Origin: UBA1189 sp045612925
GTDB taxonomy: Bacteria > Bacteroidota > Bacteroidia > Bacteroidales > Bacteroidaceae
Length of the DNA: 57,058 nucleotides
Direction of reading: 5' to 3'
NCBI GenBank assembly: GCA_045612925.1
Contig: JAZKZX010000070.1
Span: forward strand, 1 to 57,058
The number at the start of each line of letters is the position of its first letter. Within the stretch, counting starts at the first letter, position 1. Positions 50,680 to 57,058 of this stretch are shown piece after piece. Made by a program: the position numbers and the translations under genes. Below the pieces are notes generated by a model, which was given only the letters and a program-made list of their open reading frames with translations, was not told the DNA's origin and searched no databases.

Positions 50680-52281
50680 ATGAAACACAAAAGCTTGGCC
50701 CTTGTTCTTTTGCTGTTGGTGAGCACTGGCTTGCATGCACAAACGGAGGACTTCAATGAATTCCGTAACCGCATGATGAAGGATTTTCAGGACTTTCGTA
50801 AGGGGATCTTTGATCGCTATGCAGAGTTTCTTGATGCTGCGTGGGCAGAGTATGAGACAATGAGTGGGCGTCGCCGTGTGACAACACCGAAGCCCACGGT
50901 AGCGCCCGTGTATACGCCTCCCAAAGAGCCTGTGAAGCCGGTGCAGCAAACTCCCGTAGTGCCTGATACTCCAGAGGTAACTCCAGAGGTGACCCCAGAA
51001 GTGACCCCAGTTCATCCGGAAACTCCAGTAACCCCGGTTACTCCTGTTGCTCCGGTTAATCCAGAAACTCCGAAAACTCCGGTAACTCCTGAAGTTCCTA
51101 CAACACCCAAGGTGCCCGCTACTCCTAAGGTGCCCAGCACACCTGCTACTCCTAAAGTGCCCGAAACTCCCAAAGCACCTACGGTACCTTCGCCTACTGC
51201 ACCTCAGATAACCTTTACACTCTATGGCTTGCAGTTGGCTGTTCCCGCTCCTAAGTTGGACGCCACGCTGAATAGCGCAACACAGCAAGCGGTAGTGCAG
51301 TTCTGGAAGCAAATCAATGAGAGCGATACCAAGGCCTGTGTAGATGCTTTGAAGCAGCATGCCGAGAACTATCGTCTGGGCGACTGGTGTACCTTCAAGG
51401 CCGTAGAGACCTATTGTAATAAGTGGGCCAAAGGCAGTAGAGAGTCGAGCAGAGTGATGATGCAATATCTGATGCTCAGCATGGGATATGATGTGCGCAT
51501 GGCGATTGCCGGCAATGAGGTGTATCTAATGCTTCCTTTCGAACAGAAGGTGTATGAGAATACCTACCTGACGGTGAATGATATGAAATATTATGTGTAT
51601 CCGAAGAGTCTGCCCAACGGCAGCAGCATCTACTCATGTGCTGTGCCCGCAGGTACAGATTGCGGACGACGCATGGATCTGATCGTTAACCCCGCTTATC
51701 GTTTACCGCGTAGCAATCAGCCTTTTGCTTTGTCGCATGGAGGCTTGTCTGCACAGGGTAATGTGAACAAGAATGTCATAGCTCTGCTCCAAGAGTATCC
51801 CGCGATGGATATCTATTGCTATGCAGCCTCACTGACCGATGCTGAGGTGCGCCGCTCAGTGGTGAACCAGCTCAAGGAACAGCTTGCTGGCATGAGTGAG
51901 GCACAGGCTGCCAATGCCTTGTTGCATTTTGTACAGAGTGCCTTCGAATATCAGACCGACAGACAGCAGTTTGGTGATGGGGTAGAGAAGAGCTTCTTCT
52001 TTGACGAAACACTCTATTTCCCCTATTGCGATTGTGAGGACCGCTCTATCTTCTATGCCTATCTGGTGCATGAGATTCTCGGACTCGATGTGTTGCTCGT
52101 GGGTTATCCCGGGCATGAGTGTACTGCTGTGGCATTGTCGGCCACGCCACCGAGCGCAACAGGATTTACCTATCGTGGCAAGTCTTATTACATCTGCGAC
52201 CCCACATATATAGGTGCAGACATAGGCATGTGTATGCCTGACTTTGTTAATGTACGCCCCGAAGTGGAGGAATGGTATTAA
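50680..52281 (+). CDS. Exported transglutaminase-like protein with Pro/Thr-rich linker
   Basis: A 533-residue exported protein. Signal peptide 1-20 (STGLHA|QT), then an amphipathic helix rich in Phe, Arg and Asp (about 24-62, FNEFRNRMMKDFQDFRKG). A linker of about 110 residues (68-176) follows, built of TPEVTP, TPVTP and TPKVP units. The C-terminal domain has a papain/transglutaminase-like triad: Cys452 in YCDCEDRSIF, His479 in GYPGHECTAV and Asp507 in YYICDPTYIGA. Such domains act as proteases or transpeptidases (known for the superfamily); here a target within the same envelope system would fit (inference). It is the last gene of the cluster and is followed by a terminator. Confidence 0.85.
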   Translation: MKHKSLALVLLLLVSTGLHAQTEDFNEFRNRMMKDFQDFRKGIFDRYAEFLDAAWAEYETMSGRRRVTTPKPTVAPVYTPPKEPVKPVQQTPVVPDTPEVTPEVTPEVTPVHPETPVTPVTPVAPVNPETPKTPVTPEVPTTPKVPATPKVPSTPATPKVPETPKAPTVPSPTAPQITFTLYGLQLAVPAPKLDATLNSATQQAVVQFWKQINESDTKACVDALKQHAENYRLGDWCTFKAVETYCNKWAKGSRESSRVMMQYLMLSMGYDVRMAIAGNEVYLMLPFEQKVYENTYLTVNDMKYYVYPKSLPNGSSIYSCAVPAGTDCGRRMDLIVNPAYRLPRSNQPFALSHGGLSAQGNVNKNVIALLQEYPAMDIYCYAASLTDAEVRRSVVNQLKEQLAGMSEAQAANALLHFVQSAFEYQTDRQQFGDGVEKSFFFDETLYFPYCDCEDRSIFYAYLVHEILGLDVLLVGYPGHECTAVALSATPPSATGFTYRGKSYYICDPTYIGADIGMCMPDFVNVRPEVEEWY

Positions 52282-52284
52282 ATG

Positions 52285-52327
52285 GAATCGGCGAAATACA
52301 GATTTGTTTTTCGCCGATTTCTTTTTA
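52285..52327 (+). terminator. Terminator ending the envelope cluster
   Basis: GAATCGGCGAAA pairs with TTTCGCCGATTT around an 11- to 12-nt loop, followed by CTTTTTATCTTG. Confidence 0.88.
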
Positions 52328-52425
52328 TCTTGTTCTCTTGGGATACCTTATTGTATCGGTTTTCATACTTTTTGTGTCGTTTAATAAATTAAATTGATGC
52401 TTTTGTGTACTTTCTTCCATGTAGA

Positions 52426-52457
52426 TTTGTGATTTCGCTCGGATTTTACTAATTTCG
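52426..52457 (+). promoter_or_regulatory. Predicted promoter of the rseC-rnf operon
   Basis: TTTG (52426-52429), 20 bp spacer, TAATTTCG (52450-52457), one base from TAnnTTTG. The rseC ATG lies 22 nt downstream. Confidence 0.75.
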
Positions 52458-52479
52458 CAAGGTTAAAGGCTTTGTGTAT

Positions 52480-52899
52480 ATGGCAGCAACAATAAAGCAT
52501 GACGGCATAGTGGACTCAATCGAAACAGATTGTGTACATGTACGCATCGTGCAGGCTTCGGCTTGTGCGGCTTGCGGAGCTAAGAGTTTGTGCTCGGCTG
52601 CCGAGAGCAAAGAGAAGATTGTCGATGTCTATGGCGCCGATGTCAAAGCCTTCCAGGTGGGGCAAAGAGTGATGGTCGAGGGAGCAGCTACGATGGGTAT
52701 GAAGGCTGTGCGCCTCGCTTTTCTTTTTCCGTTGCTCCTGCTCATAGCAGCCATGGCAATCGCTATGTGGATGACACAGGGTAACGAAGCTATAGCAGCA
52801 CTGAGTGCTTTGCTCGTGCTTGCTGTCTATTTCTTGGTACTCTTTGCATGCAAGAAGAGACTGATGAATGAGTTTGCATTCTCGATAAAAACAATTTAA
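52480..52899 (+). CDS. rseC: RseC/MucC-family Rnf-associated membrane protein
   Basis: A 139-residue inner-membrane protein with an N-terminal cytoplasmic part carrying a cysteine motif (ACAACGAKSLC, residues about 30-40) and two membrane helices (about 80-100 and 105-122). This is the RseC/MucC (SoxR-reducing system) family, which commonly heads rnf operons in Bacteroidetes. It probably binds a metal or Fe-S centre and supports Rnf assembly or function. The ATG at 52480 (MAATIKHDGIV) is preferred over 52474. rnfB follows after 15 nt. Confidence 0.93.
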   Translation: MAATIKHDGIVDSIETDCVHVRIVQASACAACGAKSLCSAAESKEKIVDVYGADVKAFQVGQRVMVEGAATMGMKAVRLAFLFPLLLLIAAMAIAMWMTQGNEAIAALSALLVLAVYFLVLFACKKRLMNEFAFSIKTI

Positions 52900-52914
52900 A
52901 ATAATACGATAGTA

Positions 52915-53823
52915 ATGAACACAATTTTGGTAGCAGTGATTGCTCTTGGAACTATTGCGTTGGTGTTGGCTGGCGTGTTGTTTGTCGTTTCCAAGAAATT
53001 TGCTGTAAAGGAAGACCCACGAGTAGGGCAAGTTGCCGAGGTGTTGCCGCAAGCCAATTGTGGCGGTTGCGGATATCCCGGCTGTGCGGGTTTTGCTGAT
53101 GCTTGCGTCAAGGCGGGCTCGCTTGATGGACTCATGTGCCCCGTAGGCGGACAGGCTGTGATGGCACAGGTGGCAGATATTCTCGGACTCAGTGCCGGTG
53201 CTGCTGAACCTAAAGTGGCAGTGGTGCGCTGCAATGGTACCTGTGAGCATCGTCCTCGTACTGTAGTGTACGATGGTGCTACTTCATGTAAGATTGCCCA
53301 TGCTACGGGTTGTGGCGAGACGGGCTGTGCTTACGGCTGCTTGGGCTGTGGCGATTGTGTGAAGGCGTGTCAGTTTGATGCCATCCACATGAATCCTGAG
53401 ACAGGGCTCCCCGAGGTGGATGCCGATAAGTGTACTGCTTGTGGCGCTTGCGTGAAGGCGTGTCCGCGTATGATTATCGAGCTTCGCAACAAGGGACGCA
53501 ATGGTCGCCGCATGGTAGTGCTCTGCGTCAACAAGGACAAGGGCCCCATCACCCGTAAGGCTTGTGAGGTCGGATGTATCGGTTGTGGTAAGTGTCAGAA
53601 GGTATGTCCCTTCGAGGCTATCACCATGGCCAATAACCTCGCCTATATTGACTACGAGAAGTGCAAGCTATGCCGTAAGTGCGAAGATGAGTGTCCACAA
53701 CACTCTATCGTTGCGGTGAACTTCCCTGCTCGTAAACCGAAGCCTGCTCCTGTGGCCGAGGCTCCCAAGGCAGCTGAAGCTCCTAAAGTAACAGAGACTC
53801 CGGAAGCAACCCAGAAATCATAA
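52915..53823 (+). CDS. rnfB: Rnf complex subunit B, Fe-S protein
   Basis: A 302-residue subunit of the Rnf complex, which couples electron flow between ferredoxin and NAD to Na+ or H+ movement. Residues 1-25 form a membrane helix. The Fe-S domain NCGGCGYPGC...C has Cys49, 52, 57 and 75. Four ferredoxin-like motifs follow: CLGCGDCVKAC (142-152), CTACGACVKAC (173-183), and two more near CIGCGKCQKVC and CKLCRKCEDEC. The C-terminus is an Ala/Pro/Glu/Lys-rich tail. It is longer than the proteobacterial RnfB (about 190 residues), as is common in Bacteroidetes and Clostridia. It is probably the electron entry point from reduced ferredoxin. Confidence 0.96.
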   Translation: MNTILVAVIALGTIALVLAGVLFVVSKKFAVKEDPRVGQVAEVLPQANCGGCGYPGCAGFADACVKAGSLDGLMCPVGGQAVMAQVADILGLSAGAAEPKVAVVRCNGTCEHRPRTVVYDGATSCKIAHATGCGETGCAYGCLGCGDCVKACQFDAIHMNPETGLPEVDADKCTACGACVKACPRMIIELRNKGRNGRRMVVLCVNKDKGPITRKACEVGCIGCGKCQKVCPFEAITMANNLAYIDYEKCKLCRKCEDECPQHSIVAVNFPARKPKPAPVAEAPKAAEAPKVTETPEATQKS

Positions 53824-53847
53824 TTCACAATTCATAATTCAGAATTC

Positions 53848-55185
53848 ATGAAGACTTTCAGAATAGGTGGCGTACATCCCGCCGAGAATAAGTTGTCAGC
53901 AGGGAAGAAGATTGAGCCTATGGCATTGCCCAAGCAGGCCGTATTTCCCCTGTCACAACATATCGGTGCCCCTGCCGTAGCGTGTGTGGCTAAAGGCGAT
54001 ATGGTGAAAGTGGGTACCAAGATTGCCGAGGCAGGTGGCTTCGTGTCGGCAGCAATCTTCTCATCTGTATCAGGTAAGGTGGCAAAGATTGACTCTGTCA
54101 TCGATGCCAGCGGCTACCGCAAGCCAGCAATCTTTATTGATGTGGTGGGCGACGAGTGGGAAGAGAGCATCGACCGTAGCGAGGAGCTCGTGACCGAGTG
54201 TGCCCTTGAGCCTGCCGAGATCGTAGCAAAGATTAAGGAGGCCGGTATCGTGGGTATGGGTGGCGCGTGCTTCCCCACTCATGTGAAGCTGACACCTCCT
54301 CCGGGCAGTAAGGCAGAGTGTGTTATCATCAATGCGGTAGAGTGTGAGCCTTATCTCACTGCCGACCATCAGCTCATGCTCGAGAAACCCGAAGAGATTC
54401 TCATGGGTGTATCGCTTCTCATGAAGGCTGTCAGCGTTACCAAAGGTTATATCGGTATTGAGAACAATAAGCCCGACGCCATCGCACTGATGACGGAGAA
54501 GGCTGTTAAGTATCCAGGTATAAAGATTGTTCCCCTCAAGGTGCAATATCCTCAAGGTGGAGAGAAACAACTTATTGATGCTGTCATCGGTCGTCAGGTG
54601 CCCAACCCTCCTGCTATCCCCATTGCCGTAGGTGCTGTGGTACAGAATGTGGGTACTGCGTATGCCGTGTATGAGGCTGTAATCAAGAACAAGCCCCTCT
54701 TCGAGCGTGTGGTGACAGTGACCGGTAAGGCACTTGCCAATCCCTCAAACTTCCTCACTCGTATGGGTACACCCATGAGTCAGCTTATCGAGGCTGCTGG
54801 TGGCATGCCGGAGAATACGGGTAAGATTATTGGTGGTGGCCCTATGATGGGTAAGGCACTCTTGAATGCCGAAGTGCCCATCTGTAAAGGTAGTTCAGGC
54901 GTATTGCTCATGACCGAAGAGGAGTCAGTGCGTGGCAAGGAGCAAAACTGTATCCGTTGTGCCAAGTGCGTAGGCGCATGTCCTATGGGACTTGAGCCTT
55001 ATCTGCTCGCTAAGCTCGGTGAGTATGGCGACTGGGAGCGTGCCGAGAGCGAGGATATCATGACCTGTATCGAGTGTGGATGCTGCACATTCACCTGTCC
55101 GGCAAATCGTGCGCTGCTCGACTGGGTGCGCTTAGCAAAGAATACCGTGGGTGGCATCATTCGTGAGCGTAGCGCTAAGAAATAA
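53848..55185 (+). CDS. rnfC: Rnf complex subunit C, NADH/FMN and Fe-S subunit
   Basis: A 445-residue peripheral subunit of Rnf that handles NAD(H) through FMN. It has the family blocks GMGGACFPTHVKL, NAVECEPYLTADHQLML, YPQGGEKQLIDAVIG and GGGPMMGKAL. Two 4Fe-4S motifs close it: CIRCAKCVGACP (Cys368, 371, 374, 378) and CIECGCCTFTCP (Cys407, 410, 413, 417). The gap to rnfB is 24 nt and contains short AATTC repeats. The shorter C-terminus lacks the long repeat region of the E. coli RsxC. Confidence 0.97.
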   Translation: MKTFRIGGVHPAENKLSAGKKIEPMALPKQAVFPLSQHIGAPAVACVAKGDMVKVGTKIAEAGGFVSAAIFSSVSGKVAKIDSVIDASGYRKPAIFIDVVGDEWEESIDRSEELVTECALEPAEIVAKIKEAGIVGMGGACFPTHVKLTPPPGSKAECVIINAVECEPYLTADHQLMLEKPEEILMGVSLLMKAVSVTKGYIGIENNKPDAIALMTEKAVKYPGIKIVPLKVQYPQGGEKQLIDAVIGRQVPNPPAIPIAVGAVVQNVGTAYAVYEAVIKNKPLFERVVTVTGKALANPSNFLTRMGTPMSQLIEAAGGMPENTGKIIGGGPMMGKALLNAEVPICKGSSGVLLMTEEESVRGKEQNCIRCAKCVGACPMGLEPYLLAKLGEYGDWERAESEDIMTCIECGCCTFTCPANRALLDWVRLAKNTVGGIIRERSAKK

Positions 55186-55197
55186 AGAAATAAAACT

Positions 55198-56160
55198 ATG
55201 GCAAATAAACTAAAACTCTCCTTGTCGCCTCATGTGCATAGTGGCGACAGTGTAAGCAAGAACATGCGATGGGTCATCATCGCTATGCTGCCTGCCATGT
55301 TGTGGTCGTTCTATGCGTTCGGCCTTGGCGCAGTGATTGTCACTGCAACTTCTGTGGCATCATGCGTATTCTTTGAGTGGGCTATCAACAAGTTTATCCT
55401 CAAGAACGACCAGTGCACCTTATGCGACTACTCTGCAGTGGTTACAGGTATCCTGCTTGCCTTCAACCTTCCCGCAAACCTGCCCCTATACATTATTATA
55501 ATAGGTGCTCTCTTTGCAATCGGTGTAGTGAAGATGACCTTTGGCGGCTTGGGATGCAACCTCTTCAATCCTGCTCTTGCTGCTCGAGTATTCCTCTTGG
55601 TTTCGTTCCCAGTGAAGATGACCGTATTCCCTGAGGTAGGGCAGATGACTGCCTATGCCGATGCGGTAACAGCAGCTACCCCCTTGGCAACGGCCAAGAC
55701 CTTGAGCGGTACTGAACTCATGGATCTTTTCCTTGGTCATGTAGGTGGCTCGCTTGGTGAGGTCAGTGCGCTATGTCTCTTGATAGGTCTGGCTATCCTC
55801 TTGGTATCAAAGACCATCACATGGCACATTCCTGTATCGATCCTCGCTACGGTATTTGTGCTCACAGGGTTGCTCCATATCGTTTACCCCGTTGAGGTAG
55901 CTACTCCGTGGCATCATCTCTGTGGTGGTGGCTTGATGCTCGGTGCCATCTTCATGGCTACCGACTATGTCACCTCGCCCATGACCGCTAAGGGACAGCT
56001 CATCTATGGCTTCTGCATCGGTTTCCTCACCGTTGCCATCCGTGTGTTTGGTGCTTATCCAGAGGGTATGTCGTTTGCTATCCTTATCATGAATGCGTTT
56101 GTACCGTTGATTAACAATGCGTGCAAGCCCCAACGATTTGCAAAGGAGGTAAAGAAATGA
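55198..56160 (+). CDS. rnfD: Rnf complex subunit D
   Basis: A 320-residue integral membrane subunit with about nine helices. The N-terminus LKLSLSPHVHSG and the segments GGLGCNLFNPALAARVF and ATDYVTSPMTAKGQLIYG are family signatures. The flavinylation site, usually SGAT, reads TAAT here; Thr161 is the expected carrier of covalently bound FMN. It overlaps rnfG by 4 nt (ATGA), indicating coupled translation. Confidence 0.96.
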   Translation: MANKLKLSLSPHVHSGDSVSKNMRWVIIAMLPAMLWSFYAFGLGAVIVTATSVASCVFFEWAINKFILKNDQCTLCDYSAVVTGILLAFNLPANLPLYIIIIGALFAIGVVKMTFGGLGCNLFNPALAARVFLLVSFPVKMTVFPEVGQMTAYADAVTAATPLATAKTLSGTELMDLFLGHVGGSLGEVSALCLLIGLAILLVSKTITWHIPVSILATVFVLTGLLHIVYPVEVATPWHHLCGGGLMLGAIFMATDYVTSPMTAKGQLIYGFCIGFLTVAIRVFGAYPEGMSFAILIMNAFVPLINNACKPQRFAKEVKK

Positions 56161-56822
56161 AAAAGCTCGAATCATCTTTGAAGAATATGCTCATCGTGCT
56201 GACGCTCGTGTCGGTCGTAGCAGCATTCTTGCTGGCCTATGTCAACCATGTGACCAGCACTACCATCGCCAAGATCAACGAGGAGGCATTGAGCGCAGGT
56301 ATCAAATCAGTACTCTGTGTCGGTGCCGATGAAGAGATTACCACTACCGAGAAGGATGTCGACGGCTTCGTCGTATACGAGGTAACCCGCGATAGCGCAT
56401 GGATAGGTACTGCCGTGAAGTCGACCGACAAGAGCGGCTTCGGTGGCGACATCGTGGTGCTCGTGGGTTTCAATGCTGAGGGAGCCATCCAAGGCTACGA
56501 GGTGTTGAGCCATGCCGAGACTCCAGGCCTCGGTGCACGCATGGGCGAGTGGTTCCGCACGGCCACCTCAAGTGAGGTGAAAGTTGTAAGTGCCTTTACA
56601 AAGCTCTTCTTCGGTAACCCTGACCCTGCAGGCAGCCACAATATCATCGGTCGCAATCTTGCAGAGGGCGAACTCAAAGTATCCAAGGATGGGGGTGACG
56701 TAGATGCTATCACAGCATCGACCATCACCTCACGCGCCTTCCTCAATGCCGTAAACAATGCCTACAGGGTGTTCAAGGGCAATGTATCAGACGTTAACTC
56801 GGGAGCAACAAGTCTACAATAA
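56157..56822 (+). CDS. rnfG: Rnf complex subunit G, covalent flavoprotein
   Basis: A 221-residue protein with one N-terminal membrane helix (about 9-31) and a periplasmic FMN-binding domain. Family blocks: GYEVLSHAETPGLGARM, WIGTAVKSTDKSGFGGDI and the flavinylation region DAITASTITSRAFLNAV with Thr189 as the expected FMN carrier. The usual GAT reads AST. ApbE would be needed for flavin transfer; it is not in this window. The rnfE gene starts 8 nt later. Confidence 0.95.
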   Translation: MKKLESSLKNMLIVLTLVSVVAAFLLAYVNHVTSTTIAKINEEALSAGIKSVLCVGADEEITTTEKDVDGFVVYEVTRDSAWIGTAVKSTDKSGFGGDIVVLVGFNAEGAIQGYEVLSHAETPGLGARMGEWFRTATSSEVKVVSAFTKLFFGNPDPAGSHNIIGRNLAEGELKVSKDGGDVDAITASTITSRAFLNAVNNAYRVFKGNVSDVNSGATSLQ

Positions 56823-56830
56823 GAAAAGTT

Positions 56831-57058
56831 ATGAATAACTGGAAAGTATTTCTCAATGGTTTGATTAAGGAGAACCCCACCTTCGTGCTTCTCCTTGGTA
56901 TGTGCCCCACGCTGGGTACCACCTCATCGGCACTCAATGGTATGTCGATGGGACTTGCCACCACATTCGTGCTCATCTGCTCGAATATCGTTATTGCTCT
57001 GCTTAAGAAATTTATACCTGATATGGTGCGTATACCTGCATATATCGTAGTTATCGCC
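56831..57058 (+). CDS. rnfE: Rnf complex subunit E, 3' end beyond window
   Basis: The first 76 codons of an integral membrane subunit. The start MNNWKVFLNGLIKENPTF and the following GMCPTLGTTSSALNGMSMG segment are those of RnfE/NqrD-type proteins; the Cys in the first helix is conserved as a 2Fe-2S ligand in the family. The window ends inside the second helix. rnfA is expected to follow. Confidence 0.93.
   Translation, partial: MNNWKVFLNGLIKENPTFVLLLGMCPTLGTTSSALNGMSMGLATTFVLICSNIVIALLKKFIPDMVRIPAYIVVIA

Noticed and set aside
1..57058. tRNA, rRNA or known riboswitch genes
   Set aside because: I found no cloverleaf with a 3' CCA-like acceptor, no rRNA-like stretch and no riboswitch core that I could recognise; a covariance-model scan would be decisive.

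Overview
The window looks like a chromosomal segment of an anaerobic Bacteroidales species, probably close to Prevotella or Bacteroides. Four lines of evidence point there. Most promoters I can see fit the Bacteroidetes form (TTTG, 19-20 bp, TAnnTTTG) and Shine-Dalgarno sites are weak. The gene families are typical of the group: PPi-dependent phosphofructokinase, a FeoA-FeoB fusion, a type IX secretion plug protein, DPP-IV, Fib_succ_major and SUMF1 lipoproteins, and the RseC-RnfBCDGE order. Metabolism is fermentative (group B [FeFe] hydrogenase with HydE, Rnf, tryptophanase family). No tRNA, rRNA, CRISPR array, phage or transposase gene was seen.

Layout. 1-12.4 kb holds housekeeping and envelope genes: an S9 peptidase cut by the window edge; a TPR protein, nucleoside phosphorylase, free-Met-sulfoxide reductase and DoxX run; a tryptophanase-family lyase; an isolated BatC-like TPR protein; a membrane-anchored GH25 lysozyme; PPi-PFK; a small conserved-looking protein; and the T9SS plug. 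12.6-20.4 kb holds a FeoAB fusion with an eroded GTPase domain plus its Cys-rich partner, an M18 aminopeptidase, a SPOR lipoprotein, ruvX-def and a large TPR protein. 20.4-26.0 kb is a two-gene unit: a 1620-residue DUF4011-type SF1 helicase translationally coupled to a stand-alone LytTR DNA-binding protein. It is preceded by a 13-bp direct repeat with 21-bp period. 26.1-36.9 kb holds an acyl-CoA synthetase, asd-hydrogenase-hydE, pgk, galE and a DPP-IV.

36.9-37.8 kb is about 900 bp without a convincing gene, packed with direct, inverted and tandem repeats. It leads into the most unusual part of the window, 37.8-52.3 kb. Here eight exported proteins lie on one strand: a lipoprotein with a Fib_succ_major domain and two SUMF1 domains; three paralogs that share an N-terminal domain and PEGA repeats but end in either a predicted beta-barrel or a SUMF1 domain; a second Fib_succ_major lipoprotein; a small exported protein with strongly biased codons; an LPP20/FlgT-like protein with a likely NTF2-like part; and a transglutaminase-like protein with a Pro-Thr-rich linker. 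I read this as a candidate undescribed cell-envelope system. Its function is not evident.

52.4 kb to the end is the rseC-rnfBCDGE operon, cut within rnfE. Rnf and the hydrogenase both depend on ferredoxin, and FeoAB would supply iron for Fe-S proteins, but a direct link between these genes is inference.
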